48,827 bases of DNA from Desulfurivibrionaceae bacterium (GTDB lineage: Bacteria > Desulfobacterota > Desulfobulbia > Desulfobulbales > VMSU01): NCBI GenBank assembly GCA_030145275.1, contig JAQYVV010000021.1, positions 1 through 48,827 of the forward strand. Direction: 5' to 3'. Below, piece after piece: positions 8,521 to 17,196 of this stretch (the stretch's first letter is position 1; every line of letters begins with the position of its first letter). A program made the translations under genes and the position numbers. The notes beneath the pieces are model-generated. The model had not been told where the DNA came from, made no database searches, and saw nothing but the letters and a program-made list of their open reading frames with translations.

Positions 8521-9108
8521 TTAATTATCCGAATGGTTCTCTTCGGGAGCAGTTGTTAATTTATAAAAACCTTTCAACTCGAGAAATACCTTAAGTTGTG
8601 AACCTTTAAAAGGTTTTAGGGTGAAATTGTCTACTTTTAACAGGTAGTCAAGCTGGTATAGTTCTTTCAAAAATTGAATAATATCAGCATATTGTGCGGT
8701 CAGGCGGATTTTCACAGAAACATCGCCATATTGTTTGTCTTTGTTTTTATTGCTATCTCTTGCAGGTGCCAATGACTCAGGGGTGAGGTTAGCCCTGCCG
8801 AGCAATTCCTGTATCTTAATCTGGATAGCTGAGGTAATTTCTTGTTTTGAAGCCCCCGTAAACATGAGTGAATCCATTTGCTTTTTTTTGCCTTCAAGCT
8901 GCTTTATGCGTTTTCGCATGGAGTCAATATTTTTGGTGGAGATTTGATATTGACCTAATAAGTCCTGTTTACTTTCGATCCCTTGGTAATATTCATTATA
9001 TTGGCTACTGGCCATCCTGCCAACATTAAGAATCACGAGGCCGATAGCAATTATTATCAGGACAGATCTGCTGCGCAGCCTGGTTATGATTTGACTTAAA
9101 TGGTTCAC
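8521..9108 (-). CDS. gspM: GspM/PilO-like assembly protein of the type II secretion system
   Basis: 195 aa bitopic protein: transmembrane helix at about residues 14-32, a coiled-coil stretch to about 80, then a ferredoxin-like periplasmic domain (VKIRLTAQYADIIQFLKELYQLDYLLKV). This is the PilO/GspM layout. The start overlaps the gspL stop by 4 bases (ATGA type), so the genes are translationally coupled. It probably pairs with GspL in the inner-membrane platform that connects GspE to the periplasmic parts. Confidence 0.75.
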   Translation of the reverse strand: MNHLSQIITRLRSRSVLIIIAIGLVILNVGRMASSQYNEYYQGIESKQDLLGQYQISTKNIDSMRKRIKQLEGKKKQMDSLMFTGASKQEITSAIQIKIQELLGRANLTPESLAPARDSNKNKDKQYGDVSVKIRLTAQYADIIQFLKELYQLDYLLKVDNFTLKPFKGSQLKVFLELKGFYKLTTAPEENHSDN

Positions 9109-10295
9109 GGCAGGGTGATCTCCACGTGAAAATATGTTTTGTTTTGGCGTTTGCTGGTCGATTTCAATTGGGCATTGCCAAAATCTGACAAGTTGCTGGT
9201 CAGCTCATTTATGTCATCAGTATACCCTTGGATGTGGATAGAATTGTTTTTTGGGTCCATTCGCATCTGATCCAAATAAGATGATTTGGGTAGCTTGGCT
9301 GTCAGCTTTGCAAGGAAAGAGATAAGGTCAAAATTGCCACCAAATTCTTCAAAATAGGCAAATGATTGGAGATACTCTTCTTCCTTTAAACGCATCTCTT
9401 TCATCTCATTGACCAGAGGCATTATTTTTCCTATTTCTCGTTCAACCTGATTATCCATGGATTTAAGGCGATAGACCTTAACAGCGCCTAGTGACAGAAA
9501 GGTAATAATGTTGAGGACAATAAGCACGGCAATAATAATTTTTGTATAATCAGGCTTCTGGTAGTTGGCGGGAAGCATGTTGAAGCTTTTGAGCAGTGGT
9601 TTTTCGCGCAGCAGAAAGCGGGCATCAATAAAGTCAAAAGGGGGCTTTTCTGTCGGCATCTGGGCATTCCCGAGGGGTTTGTCCCGCACATTTGCCTCAA
9701 GTTTGAAAATCGTGTCGGTATTACAGACCTCGACTGCCTCGGAGAAAGAGGGCTTGGCACTACATAGAAGTCTCTCCACCATTTCTGTGCCGGTAAAAAT
9801 GTATGCCTTAACAAAATTACCAGGAAGTAGAAGGGCCCACGGTGTTTTTCGGTTGAGCTTGTTCACAAATCTTTGACTTTCGGGGTAGAGACCTGAAATC
9901 GTGTAACCGGCGTCAATTATCTCCTGGATATAGATATCAATAAACTGGCTGCGGGCCGCAAATAGGGTAATTCGGTAGACCTCTTCCTCTCTGATGGAGT
10001 CGAAACTATGCCAGGTCGTTTCATCAAAAGGAGTCAGCATTTCCATCTGATAGCTGACAGCTTCTTTTAGGTCCATTGTGTCTGTTGGCAGTTGAAAAGT
10101 CTTGAAAAAGAGCAGATCTTCTGCCACAAAAAGGTGGATAGTGCCAGCGGGTGCAGAGATTGTTCTAATGAAGTCAGCTATCTTAACTGCGACTGAGCCT
10201 TCCTCCTTGGGAACAAACTCAAAGACGCTGTTGTCCGTGGGATGGCAGAGCTTTAAACCATTTTTATAAATGACAATTTCGAGATAGTCTTTCAT
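9105..10295 (-). CDS. gspL: GspL-like inner-membrane protein of the type II secretion system
   Basis: 396 aa. The first 240 residues form a cytoplasmic actin-fold-like domain of the PilM/GspL type, a transmembrane helix lies near 254-275 (IIIAVLIVLNIITFLSLGAV), and the periplasmic part has a PilN-like coiled coil and ferredoxin-like domain (IHIQGYTDDINELTSNLSDF). GspL recruits the ATPase GspE to the membrane. The start overlaps gspK by 4 bases and the stop overlaps gspM by 4 bases, so the three are tightly coupled. Confidence 0.8.
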   Translation of the reverse strand: MKDYLEIVIYKNGLKLCHPTDNSVFEFVPKEEGSVAVKIADFIRTISAPAGTIHLFVAEDLLFFKTFQLPTDTMDLKEAVSYQMEMLTPFDETTWHSFDSIREEEVYRITLFAARSQFIDIYIQEIIDAGYTISGLYPESQRFVNKLNRKTPWALLLPGNFVKAYIFTGTEMVERLLCSAKPSFSEAVEVCNTDTIFKLEANVRDKPLGNAQMPTEKPPFDFIDARFLLREKPLLKSFNMLPANYQKPDYTKIIIAVLIVLNIITFLSLGAVKVYRLKSMDNQVEREIGKIMPLVNEMKEMRLKEEEYLQSFAYFEEFGGNFDLISFLAKLTAKLPKSSYLDQMRMDPKNNSIHIQGYTDDINELTSNLSDFGNAQLKSTSKRQNKTYFHVEITLP

Positions 10296-11299
10296 ATGTA
10301 GCGTTCCTGCCAGCTCAGGAAGGTGTAATTGGTGCCATTTTTTTGAATGAGGATGCTGTTTTGTGATCTTGGAGCCTTTTGGGGCGTTTCTGCGTCAAGG
10401 GATTCGTTTTCTTTAAGCCCTGGTTGGCCGCTGCCGACAATAAAAAAGTATTTATTGGTGCCGGAGGTAAAAGTCATAAAGGGCAGCAATTCTCCGAAGC
10501 GCTCTTCTCCTAGGATTTCGGCGGCTAAGGCCGAGGTGAGCCGACCATTGAACTCTTTTTTTGCTTCCCTGTAGGCCACGATCATCTCACTGTTATTATT
10601 GGTCACAAAATTGAGCATTGCGGGGGTGAGACTGTTAAAATTTATTTTGCCACCAGTATTGTACACCGAAAAAATGTCCATTGCATCAAATTGCCCAGAC
10701 AAGACCTCTGTTCCGTTGATCAGGAAGAATTCACTGACATCCTCAATCCTCTCGTTGCGGGCAATATAGGGAGGATCAAGTGCCTCGTAAAACTCGGATT
10801 CTGCGCCATTGAGGCGGTGCAGGTCATCAGGGTCACGCCAGTCCTGCAGGGAGTCCAGGATTATATCAATCTCTGCTTTTTTTTCTGCTCCTAACTGGTA
10901 TTCGAGAAACAATTCAATCAGGCGTTGTGGTGACTTATTTAAGTCAATTTTACCAGATTCGTTGACAGCGTAGTAGCTCACTCTCCCTGTTGGCAGGAAA
11001 AATTCGTATAGGAACCCTTCAAAGAAGTGTAGCCACTCGTCCTCATCAGCAAAGTCTGGAAGGTCAATCGGTTTTTGTCCAAGGACCCTGAAGGTGGCCA
11101 TATTAACACCGGCTTCAGCTAGATAGTTGCCGATAACCCGGGTCTCGATATTCTGCGAGATAAGCAGTTCGGTCTTAACCTTAAAGATAAGCTGGGATGC
11201 CAGCAAGCTGGCAAGCAGCATAACCACAATAACGACCATAAGGGCAAACCCCTTTTTTTCGCCTAGATGTAGATGTGGTTTTATAAAATTTATTAACAT
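10292..11299 (-). CDS. gspK: Type II secretion minor pseudopilin GspK
   Basis: 335 aa. The class III signal GEKKGFALMVVIVVMLLASLLA has the prepilin peptidase cleavage site after the glycine near residue 17. As typical for GspK, residue +5 after cleavage is not glutamate but a hydrophobic one (Gly-Phe-Ala-Leu-Met-Val). The large globular domain includes DSLQDWRDPDDLHRLNGAE, the GspK calcium-binding type motif, and an ATPAMLNF-like segment. GspK caps the pseudopilus tip with GspI and GspJ. It lies directly after gspI and is translationally coupled to gspL. Confidence 0.92.
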   Translation of the reverse strand: MLINFIKPHLHLGEKKGFALMVVIVVMLLASLLASQLIFKVKTELLISQNIETRVIGNYLAEAGVNMATFRVLGQKPIDLPDFADEDEWLHFFEGFLYEFFLPTGRVSYYAVNESGKIDLNKSPQRLIELFLEYQLGAEKKAEIDIILDSLQDWRDPDDLHRLNGAESEFYEALDPPYIARNERIEDVSEFFLINGTEVLSGQFDAMDIFSVYNTGGKINFNSLTPAMLNFVTNNNSEMIVAYREAKKEFNGRLTSALAAEILGEERFGELLPFMTFTSGTNKYFFIVGSGQPGLKENESLDAETPQKAPRSQNSILIQKNGTNYTFLSWQERYI

Positions 11300-11309
11300 T
11301 TTCCAGGGG

Positions 11310-11645
11310 CTATAACTTTTTAAGGCGCAAGCTCATAAAACTTTCACTTTCATCTGAAACTAAAATAAGTTGATAACTGCTTCCTTCCATAAAAATGGAC
11401 TCTGTCATTTCGCTAGTTTCTTCATTAGCCAATCTACTGGCAAAAGAGCGTTGCTCAAATTCAAGAGTATTTCGGAGCAAATGATTTCGATGTGACTCAA
11501 CCTTGGAAATGTTTCTGCTTGAAAGGGAAAAGTTCTGCAGAATAACGATATAGGCCATCCCCATAATGACAACAGCAATCATAATTTCAATGAGAGTGAA
11601 ACCCTTTTCCTTTTCGGGGGTGCGTAAGATTGGCTTACCTCTCAA
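11310..11645 (-). CDS. gspI: Type II secretion minor pseudopilin GspI
   Basis: 111 aa with a prepilin signal EKGFTLIEIMIAVVIMG: cleavage after Gly, Phe at +1, Glu at +5. The short C-terminal domain and the ILQNFSLSSRNISKVE region suit GspI. The chosen start is a TTG inside the end of gspJ (11-base overlap), leaving a 14-residue leader; no ATG is available upstream of the signal. The gene order is H-J-I-K here rather than the common H-I-J-K, so assignment to I and not J rests on length and the helix sequence. Confidence 0.75.
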   Translation of the reverse strand: MRGKPILRTPEKEKGFTLIEIMIAVVIMGMAYIVILQNFSLSSRNISKVESHRNHLLRNTLEFEQRSFASRLANEETSEMTESIFMEGSSYQLILVSDESESFMSLRLKKL

Positions 11646-12207
11646 GGCTTGCTAAAAGGTTATCGTTAAGGCATTTTGGCAGAAAAACGTACTCTTCGCC
11701 GCGGTACTCCAATATAACCTCAGGACCAAGCGTCTCATCATAGTTTATTGAAAATGACTCCTCGTTATGGGTTAATTCTATCATTTCATCCCAATCCGGC
11801 AGATAATCTTCATCATAGCCGCTGTTGTAGTAATCTTTTTTTTCTGTATAGAAGATTGTCTGTGAGCCGGAATCATAGCGATAGACGGCGAGAACAACCC
11901 CGGCTGAACGGTAAATAAAGGGGGATCTTGTCACTATGCTAAAAAATGTGCCATCTGCGCTGATCAGCAGTTTTTTTTCTTTGGCGTCGTAGAGGGCACT
12001 GCTTACCTGAAGTTTCAGTAGGCTTAAAAAACCGTATTGGCGTTCCAGGGCCAGAATTTTTGCCTCACCTTTTGAGGAAAACTGTATTCCCACATTGAGA
12101 ATGGAGTAGATCATCACCGAGACCATGGAGAGCAAGGTCATGGCGATCAGCAACTCAAACATGGTAAAACCAGCTTGATTATTTCTGCAAAGAGTATTTT
12201 TTGTCAC
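11635..12207 (-). CDS. gspJ: Type II secretion minor pseudopilin GspJ
   Basis: 190 aa with prepilin signal QAGFTMFELLIAMTLLSMV and Glu at +5. The longer beta-rich domain (residues 60-185) and the IYSILNVG segment are characteristic of GspJ. It should join GspI and GspK at the tip of the pseudopilus. It precedes gspI on the same strand with overlapping ends. The 96 bases between gspH and gspJ contain two 17-bp type modules, so the operon has been invaded at this point. Confidence 0.8.
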   Translation of the reverse strand: MTKNTLCRNNQAGFTMFELLIAMTLLSMVSVMIYSILNVGIQFSSKGEAKILALERQYGFLSLLKLQVSSALYDAKEKKLLISADGTFFSIVTRSPFIYRSAGVVLAVYRYDSGSQTIFYTEKKDYYNSGYDEDYLPDWDEMIELTHNEESFSINYDETLGPEVILEYRGEEYVFLPKCLNDNLLASLER

Positions 12208-12231
12208 AATATCACCCTTGATACACTCGTA

Positions 12232-12284
12232 GATAGCGTAGACTTCGAAAAGTATGGATCTGCCTCAAGATGGCGTAGACTTCG
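12232..12284 (-). repeat. Two shortened 17-bp modules in the gspH-gspJ gap
   Basis: Two 16-base relatives of the module lie at 12232-12247 (GATAGCGTAGACTTCG) and 12269-12284 (GATGGCGTAGACTTCG), both followed by AAAAGT. Each lacks one base of the CGCTTATC half when read on the other strand. They are 37 bases apart start to start and are not part of a larger A or B element that I can see. Confidence 0.7.
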
Positions 12285-12303
12285 AAAAGTCCAGTCGACG
12301 CCA

Positions 12304-12726
12304 TCACTCTTCAACGGTTAGACCCGTCAATGGGTCCAGAAGAAAAGTCCTTTGTTTCTCTCCCTTGTTAAAAACAATTGATCCTGGAGTAACTTGCCCT
12401 TCCGGATAAAAAATGACTATTTCCGGGGTTAGTTCCAAAGAGTCGTCATCTTCAAGATTAAAGTCTCTGCTTTCTTTTACAGCACCGGAGAGCTCGACTT
12501 TTTTTGCGTCTTCCGACAATCTGAGCTCAACGATCTTTCCTGCTGAAACGGCCTTGAGGCGCGCAAAGCGAAATGCGGCCAGAATTTTACCAGTCTGTTC
12601 TTTATACTCAAGGGTATTTAAGAAGCGGCCCATTGAAGGGCCTGTGATTCCCGCCATGAAACCCAGGATAATCAAGACAACAAGGAGTTCCATGAGGGAG
12701 AACCCTTTTACTTTGCAGCAGCGCAC
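12304..12726 (-). CDS. gspH: Type II secretion pseudopilin GspH
   Basis: 140 aa with prepilin signal KVKGFSLMELLVVLIILGFMAG, cleavage after Gly and Glu at +5. The C-terminal IVFYPEGQVTPGSIVF strand pair is typical of GspH/FimT. The start is a GTG just downstream of the gspF stop, because no ATG precedes the signal sequence. The major pseudopilin GspG would be expected between gspF and gspH, but it is absent. Confidence 0.85.
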   Translation of the reverse strand: MRCCKVKGFSLMELLVVLIILGFMAGITGPSMGRFLNTLEYKEQTGKILAAFRFARLKAVSAGKIVELRLSEDAKKVELSGAVKESRDFNLEDDDSLELTPEIVIFYPEGQVTPGSIVFNKGEKQRTFLLDPLTGLTVEE

Positions 12727-12732
12727 CAGGGT

Positions 12733-13947
12733 TTATCCTGCAATCTCGTTAATACTTAAGATGACCGACAGCATTGAAATTACTATGTAACCCGCAACAA
12801 CGGCAATCATCAGAATAAATACCGGCTCGATTAAAGCAACCAGTCTCTTGATTCTGACCCGCAACTCCTGTTCGTAGTGGTCTGCAATCTGACCGCATAC
12901 TTTACCGACGCTTCCAGACTCCTCGCCAATGGCCAGAAGATCTACCGCCAGATCGGGAAAAAGCCCCTTGCCTTGGAGCTTCGGGGCGATTTTCTGGCCC
13001 TCTTTCAGAGCTCTGGTGGCGTTTTGTAAGAGTTTTTGGAACTCAATATTGGTTGCAACTCCTGCGCATATCTTCAGCGAGGTTGCAAGGTGAACGCCGT
13101 TGTTGACCAACACTTCAAGGGTACGAAAGATCCTGGTTGTCTCAAGATTTTTTATATATCCAGAAATAATTGGCAGTCTGATGGTCTGTGCGTCGTAGAA
13201 CTTTTTGCCCTGCTCTGTTCTTAAGTAATAGAAGATAAGTATGGGTGGCAGGGCAAACGCGGCAATAGTGAGAAGAATGTTGTTTGAGACAAATTTTGCA
13301 CAATCCATCAAGATGGTGACATGGAGGGGGAGCTGCTGGCCCATGCCCTGGAAAAGCACTTCAAAGCGGGGCAGTATTGTTGTGATCAGGATTATGATCG
13401 CAATCATACCAACAGCCATGAGCACCAGAGGGTAGATTGAGGCAGAGATAACAAACTGGGTCAGTTCTTGGAAGGTTTTTTGATACTCAGATATTTTCAC
13501 CAGCATTGCCGGCAGAATGCCCCCTTCTTCTCCTGCCCGGGCAATATTAATATACATGGAGGAAAACATGGGGTAGTCGGAGAGGGCCTCGGAAAAAGAT
13601 TTTCCCTCTTTCAGCTTATGTTCAATTTCCCAGGTGAAATCCTGAAAGGCCTTTTTTTGACTGTTTTGCCTCATGATCCGCAGGGACGCATCCAGAGAAA
13701 GGCCTGTATTTATAAGGAGGGCTATCTGGGTGGTAAAAAAATCTATGTCGGAGCGGCTCAGTTTTTTACTGCTGAAATGATCCAGTGAGATGGAAAGTTT
13801 TTTTTCTTCTTTATGCGGTCTTATTTCAAGGGGTCGCAATCCTTGTGACATTAATCGCCTGGCGGCACGGCTTTTGTCGAGCTCCTCAATGACTCCTTTA
13901 CGTATCTTGTTGTCCGCTTCAAGGGCGCTGTATCTAAAGAGACTCAT
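12733..13947 (-). CDS. gspF: Type II secretion inner-membrane platform protein
   Basis: 404 aa with two repeated GspF domains (about residues 70-190 and 270-395), each followed by membrane helices (about 170-192, 225-245 and 375-398). The first domain has FTTQIALLINTGLSLDASL and the second FRTLEVLVNNGVHLATSL, the paired family signature. It forms the membrane platform above GspE. The start overlaps gspE by 14 bases, and the stop lies 7 bases before gspH. Confidence 0.96.
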   Translation of the reverse strand: MSLFRYSALEADNKIRKGVIEELDKSRAARRLMSQGLRPLEIRPHKEEKKLSISLDHFSSKKLSRSDIDFFTTQIALLINTGLSLDASLRIMRQNSQKKAFQDFTWEIEHKLKEGKSFSEALSDYPMFSSMYINIARAGEEGGILPAMLVKISEYQKTFQELTQFVISASIYPLVLMAVGMIAIIILITTILPRFEVLFQGMGQQLPLHVTILMDCAKFVSNNILLTIAAFALPPILIFYYLRTEQGKKFYDAQTIRLPIISGYIKNLETTRIFRTLEVLVNNGVHLATSLKICAGVATNIEFQKLLQNATRALKEGQKIAPKLQGKGLFPDLAVDLLAIGEESGSVGKVCGQIADHYEQELRVRIKRLVALIEPVFILMIAVVAGYIVISMLSVILSINEIAG

Positions 13948-15613
13948 GGAGTTCGCCTCGAGTTACCCGCATCACCTCTGCAAAAGTGGTTATGCCATTT
14001 TTGACTTTTTGCAGCCCGTCAATATACATGCCTTGAAAGCCATTTTGCTCGGCTATTTTTCTGAGCTCAATAAGATCAAGGCCCTTCGAAATTCCCCTTC
14101 TCAACGGTTCATTAATGAGCAGGAATTCATACAGTCCTTTTCTGCCGGTGTATCCGGTTCCTGAACAAGAATCACACCCTTCCCCCTTAAAAAAGTCGAA
14201 GTCTTCATCGGTGGGTTTGTAGCCTAGATATTCAGAGGCCAGGCCTCTTCTTATCCTGCAGTTTGGGCAGATGCAGCGCACCAGGCGCTGGGCCAGGATG
14301 GCCCTTAGGGAAGAGGAGATAAGAAAACGTTCCACTCCCATATCAATCATACGAGCCACGGCTGAAATAGCATCGTTTGTGTGTAGGGTGGAAAAAACAA
14401 GATGCCCGGTGAGGGAAGATTGCACCGCGATTTCTGCTGTTTCCAGGTCGCGGATCTCGCCCACCATGATAATGTCTGGATCTTGCCGGACGATGGAACG
14501 CAGACCTTTTGCAAAGGTCAGTTCAATTTCTGGACGGACTTGGATTTGATTGATACCGCGCAGCTGATATTCGACCGGATCTTCCAGGGTAATTATTTTA
14601 TTGCTTCCGGAGTTTATGTGGTTGAGAGCGCAGTAGAGGGTTGTTGTTTTACCACTGCCTGTCGGGCCGGTTACCAGTACGATGCCGTCTGGCACGGAGA
14701 TCATCTCTTTAAAGCTTTTTTCAACCTTTTCATCCATCCCCAGATGACTCATATCGAGAATAATGTTGCCTTTTTCCAGAATACGGATGACCAGGCCCTC
14801 TCCATGCACCGTTGGCATGGTTGAGACCCTGAGGTCAATTTCCTTGCCGGAAACACGCATGCCGATCTTACCGTCTTGGGGCAGGCGTCTTTCGGCAATA
14901 TCAAGACCGGCCAACAGTTTTGTTCGTGAGATTATCGCTGCCTGCATGGCAATAGGAGTAATCTCGTACGCCTGTAGAATGCCGTCAATCCTCAGACGAA
15001 TATTTAGGCCTTCCTCATAGGGCTCCAGGTGAATATCGCTCGCCCTTTTTTTAACTGCATTGTCAATAAGCGCATTGACATATTTAATAACCGGGGCCTC
15101 GGAAGCCATGTCTTTGAGTTTGTCAATGTCAGACTCATTAAGGTGCGTTGGGTCGGTGCTTATTGCTTCTAAGGTCAGATCATAATGCTTTGAGAGAATA
15201 TCTTTGATTGTTGATTCAGAGGCAACCTGTATTTCAAATGTTTCAGGAAAAAGTAGCTCGGCAGTTGAGAGGCTATCACCGTCCATTGGGTCATTGGTTA
15301 TCAGGATATTTCCCCCATCCCTTTGCAGCATGGCAAAAGGGTGGTCTCGGTGAAAGAGGTGTGAAATGGTTATGGGTAGGAATTCATCGGTTGGATTTGG
15401 CAAATAGACTTCGATGTCCATCTGCTCAGCCAGGGTTTCCACAAGGTCGTCCTCGCTGATAAAACCCAAAGAGATTAAGATCTCCCCAAGACCTTGAGGC
15501 ACTTGCTGCATGTGGAGAAGGGCCCTTTCCATTTCGGCCTCCTGGATCTTGCCTTTTCGTACCAGTATTTGGCCAATTTTTTCTTTTTTCTTGAAAAAAA
15601 CGGATTGTTGCAT
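13934..15613 (-). CDS. gspE: Type II secretion assembly ATPase
   Basis: 559 aa hexameric ATPase driving pseudopilus assembly. An N-terminal MshEN/GspII domain (about 10-150) binds the platform. The Walker A motif GPTGSGKTTT is at about 316-325, with the Asp box LEDPVEYQ, Walker B IIMVGEIRDLETAE and the His box (LVFSTLHTNDA) following. The zinc-binding tetracysteine (CICPNC and CDSCSG) is near 445-495. Full-length and intact. It is the first gene of the operon, and a GGAGAAGTAACT ribosome binding site precedes the ATG. The secretion operon therefore starts here and runs to gspD at 5249. Confidence 0.97.
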   Translation of the reverse strand: MQQSVFFKKKEKIGQILVRKGKIQEAEMERALLHMQQVPQGLGEILISLGFISEDDLVETLAEQMDIEVYLPNPTDEFLPITISHLFHRDHPFAMLQRDGGNILITNDPMDGDSLSTAELLFPETFEIQVASESTIKDILSKHYDLTLEAISTDPTHLNESDIDKLKDMASEAPVIKYVNALIDNAVKKRASDIHLEPYEEGLNIRLRIDGILQAYEITPIAMQAAIISRTKLLAGLDIAERRLPQDGKIGMRVSGKEIDLRVSTMPTVHGEGLVIRILEKGNIILDMSHLGMDEKVEKSFKEMISVPDGIVLVTGPTGSGKTTTLYCALNHINSGSNKIITLEDPVEYQLRGINQIQVRPEIELTFAKGLRSIVRQDPDIIMVGEIRDLETAEIAVQSSLTGHLVFSTLHTNDAISAVARMIDMGVERFLISSSLRAILAQRLVRCICPNCRIRRGLASEYLGYKPTDEDFDFFKGEGCDSCSGTGYTGRKGLYEFLLINEPLRRGISKGLDLIELRKIAEQNGFQGMYIDGLQKVKNGITTFAEVMRVTRGELHESL

Positions 15614-15814
15614 AGTTACTTCTCCAACGCTACTGTTTCATGCGCTGATCGGTTTGCCTATAATAAGGAATAAAAGACATTGTGACGATACTCTCGTAAA
15701 AAACTATATTTTCACCGCAGATAAGACTTTTTGCGCGAGCATCAATATTGCGGGTAGTGACAAAAGGGCATCTAAAAGGTAATATCCTCAAGAGTTTAAC
15801 TACGACATAAGGCT

Positions 15815-15979
15815 AATCCGGATAAACCGGAAATAAGTGCCTTAACAGTGGTCTACAACATATTGGGAGCATTGTTCTTTTTTGAATTTTCGAAGTCTTC
15901 GCTTATCCGAAGTCTACGCTTATCCGAAGTCTACGCTTATCTGTTTTTTGTGACAGAATTTCAGTTATAAGGCACTAAA
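15815..15979 (-). repeat. Family B dispersed repeat, copy B1
   Basis: Read on the minus strand it begins TTTAGTGCCTTATAACTGAA, passes TTCTGTCACAAAAAACA, a 17-bp module array, and ends with CTGTTAAGGCACTTATTTCC and GGTTTATCCGGATT. TAGTGCCTTA and TAAGGCACTTA form terminal inverted repeats. It is nearly identical to B2 (38021-38170) except for one more module. Gene-free. Confidence 0.9.
15891..15941 (+). repeat. Tandem array of three 17-bp modules
   Basis: Units at 15891-15907, 15908-15924 and 15925-15941, consensus CGAAGTCTACGCTTATC; the first has T in place of A at the ninth position. The array is followed by TG and sits inside family B copy B1. Copy B2 has two units at the same place and B3 has three, so copy number varies. 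Confidence 0.95.
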
Positions 15980-16125
15980 GGGAGACTCTATCTTTTCAAG
16001 ATAAAGAAGAATAACAAAGGTAATGGCCGTGTGTCACCCAAAAAAAATAAATATCAGCAATACAATCAGGGAGCTAGCCATGCAGGCTTGTTTGGTTCCC
16101 GTGCTAATTTAAGTGGTTGCACCTT

Positions 16126-16851
16126 ATGCGAAACTTTGTAACATCTCTAAGAGAACTTTTTTACCCAGCTGTCTGTCTCGTCTGCAATACACATTTACAA
16201 GATATTACCGATATGCATCTCTGCGAAAATTGTCTTGATGGTTTTCGTTTTATCCATCCGCCAGTTTGTAGCTGCTGCGGAGATAAATTTATTTCAGAAA
16301 GGGGAGTAAACCACCTCTGCTCAACCTGTTTGACAACCCCTTATTCCTTCAGTAAAGCGAGATCTCTTCTCTCATATAATGATAATGCCGCCCAACTCAT
16401 CCATTCTATTAAATATGGCAGAAAAACGGCCGCGCTCTCCACTTTCAATGCCTTTTGGGAAAGAAGCGGACTGAAGCAGGAGTTTTGCCTCTCGGACTTG
16501 ATTCTGCCTGTCCCCCTTCACCTTGAAAGGCTCCGATGGCGCGGCTATAACCAAGCCTTACTTCTGGCAGACCTTTTTTTTCATGAGCAGAAAGAAAAGA
16601 TTAACCCTTTCCTGCTTACCCGGGTCAAAAATACTCCTCCACAAACCGGCTTGAAGGGACTTGAGCGGAGAAGAAATGTCCAGGGGGCCTTTGCTGTAAG
16701 TCATCCCGCTCAGGTCGCATCAAAAAAAATCCTTTTGGTGGATGACGTTCTCACAACTGGAACAACACTCAACGAGTGTGCCAAAACCCTTATAGCCATG
16801 GGGGCTGAAGATGTGCAGGCCTTGACCTTAGCACGAGTTCAATATCGGTAA
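16126..16851 (+). CDS. comF: ComF family phosphoribosyltransferase-like protein
   Basis: About 241 aa. Two N-terminal zinc-ribbon cysteine sets are present: CLVC...CENC and CSCCG...CSTC, within the first 75 residues. The C-terminal phosphoribosyltransferase fold has the PRPP-binding motif LLVDDVLTTGTTL near residue 207. ComF/GntX proteins act in DNA uptake in naturally competent bacteria, but many carriers are not known to be competent. The ATG at 16126 is preferred; an in-frame TTG 9 bases earlier is possible, and neither has a good ribosome binding site. The TAA stop at 16849-16851 lies inside the terminal inverted repeat of family A copy A3. Confidence 0.9.
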   Translation: MRNFVTSLRELFYPAVCLVCNTHLQDITDMHLCENCLDGFRFIHPPVCSCCGDKFISERGVNHLCSTCLTTPYSFSKARSLLSYNDNAAQLIHSIKYGRKTAALSTFNAFWERSGLKQEFCLSDLILPVPLHLERLRWRGYNQALLLADLFFHEQKEKINPFLLTRVKNTPPQTGLKGLERRRNVQGAFAVSHPAQVASKKILLVDDVLTTGTTLNECAKTLIAMGAEDVQALTLARVQYR

Positions 16852-17000
16852 ATGTTTGGCAACACTCCAGATGCGCCTGCCCAACGGAAGTGCCCTTGGG
16901 GTGCGATCAGGCTGACTCACGTAGAACTAACTACGCTTCGCCAACCTGTTCGAACACATCTGAAGCAGACGGAGTCTTCGCTTACCTGTCAAACATTTAC
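16848..17000 (+). repeat. Family A related repeat, divergent copy A3, overlapping the comF stop
   Basis: It is bounded by a perfect 11-bp inverted repeat, GTAAATGTTTG at 16848-16858 and CAAACATTTAC at 16990-17000. Inside it shares CCCAACGGAAGT and CCTTGGGGTGCGA with copy A8 and GAACACATCTG with A7. A 17-bp module lies at 16970-16986, followed by TG. The outer stem sequence is different from other copies but still self-complementary. Confidence 0.75.
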
Positions 17001-17196
17001 ATTTTATTGGTTATTGTTGTTTCCCAGTGTTAGCCGAATATTAACCAATATCGTTAAATAATGGTTAATATTTGCTGCGGTGTAAATATTTTTGCCTTTC
17101 CTGAAATAGCTTAAAGAAGTAAAGTGTAATAAGGCACTCCGCCTTAGGAGGTAGCCAAGAGTCCCTCAGAATAAGCATCAGCAAAGGAGGTTTTTT
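16852..17196. other. 345-base gap between comF and the CMD-family gene
   Basis: The first 150 bases are repeat A3. The rest (17001-17196) is AT-rich leader without a gene; two TTAACCAATA/ATATTAACC-like stretches occur near 17039-17072. A strong ribosome binding site, AAAGGAGG, ends it at 17184-17191. Confidence 0.6.

Larger units (their letters stand above)
15614..16125. other. About 510-base intergenic region between gspE and comF
   Basis: These divergent genes are separated by family B element B1 (15815-15979) with a triple 17-bp module. The 200 bases next to gspE probably hold its promoter, but I see no convincing -35/-10 pair. No coding potential stands out. Confidence 0.6.
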
